In this document: positions 5,079 to 5,171 of the stretch, in pieces
How positions within the stretch are numbered: position 1 is the first letter of the stretch
Layout of the letters: each line of letters starts with the position of its first letter
Assembly (NCBI GenBank): GCA_031254995.1
Contig: JAIRTJ010000169.1
Coordinates: 1 to 5,171, forward strand
DNA length: 5,171 bases
DNA from: Eubacteriales Family XIII. Incertae Sedis bacterium
Lineage (GTDB): Bacteria; Bacillota; Clostridia; Peptostreptococcales; Anaerovoracaceae
Direction: 5' to 3'
Translations under genes and position numbers: made by a program
Notes under the pieces: generated by a model
What the model saw: only the letters and a program-made list of their open reading frames with translations
Databases searched by the model: none
Told to the model about the DNA's origin: nothing

Positions 5079-5171
5079 ATGGAAGATATGATCAAATTCA
5101 AGGTGATTGCCGTCTGTATGAGCGAAGAAAAAGGTACGCCAAATCGCAGCGTCGCCCGCGTGAATTTGATA
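5079..5171 (+). CDS. MOSC-domain protein, 3' end missing
   Basis: Only 31 codons are visible before the window ends. The sequence FKVIAVCMSEEKGTPNRSV matches the usual beginning of small clostridial MOSC-domain proteins (KVVAVCISEKKGT-like), which are often encoded next to moaA and sometimes fused to a MoaB/MogA-like domain. MOSC proteins are linked to molybdenum cofactor sulfuration or handling, so the placement directly after moaA fits. The catalytic cysteine region and any fused domain lie outside the window. The ATG at 5079 follows the moaA stop by one base, with AGGCGGG 4 nt upstream; the in-frame ATG at 5088 is an alternative start. The identity rests on a short stretch plus context. 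Confidence 0.7.
   Translation, partial: MEDMIKFKVIAVCMSEEKGTPNRSVARVNLI

Overview
The window looks like a chromosomal molybdenum locus from an anaerobic Clostridia-type member of the Bacillota. The assignment rests on protein character. ModA is a lipoprotein, as expected in a Gram-positive cell. The ModC tail and the Crp/Fnr helix-turn-helix resemble clostridial versions, and moaA is followed by a MOSC gene. No rRNA or other taxonomic marker is present, so the assignment is moderate. All genes read on the + strand.

Layout: (1) The 3' part of a Crp/Fnr-family regulator (2-418). (2) A 292-bp intergenic region with a CRP-geometry palindrome (452-471), an extended -10 promoter (488-496) and a roughly 200-nt leader full of short hairpins. 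(3) The molybdate ABC transporter modA (711-1562), modB (1642-2328) and modC (2332-3396). A strong 15-bp hairpin lies between modA and modB. modC carries an in-frame TAA at codon 119, although everything after it is a well-conserved ModC in the same frame. (4) A 228-bp spacer built around a 25-bp direct repeat whose two copies each carry an extended -10 promoter core, with a long imperfect hairpin and an inverted copy of the repeat core between them. (5) The cofactor genes moaC (3625-4101, TTG start) and moaA (4112-5077), then the first 31 codons of a MOSC-domain gene (5079 to the window end).

How it fits together: ModA captures molybdate (or tungstate), and ModB and ModC import it. MoaA and MoaC turn GTP into cyclic pyranopterin monophosphate, the first stable intermediate of molybdenum cofactor. 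A MOSC protein probably acts late, in cofactor or sulfur handling. The regulator at the left edge probably controls modABC: a 16-bp CRP-type core (TGTTG-N6-CAACA) is centred about 41.5 bp upstream of the predicted modA transcription start, where class II activators bind. The nonsense codon predicts that the ModC ATPase, and so uptake through this transporter, is lost in the sequenced genome unless the base is an error or the stop is read through.

The gene content is that of a known system. The parts that deserve attention are the broken modC, the apparently split and duplicated moaC promoter, the regulator-operator pair, and the structured modA leader.
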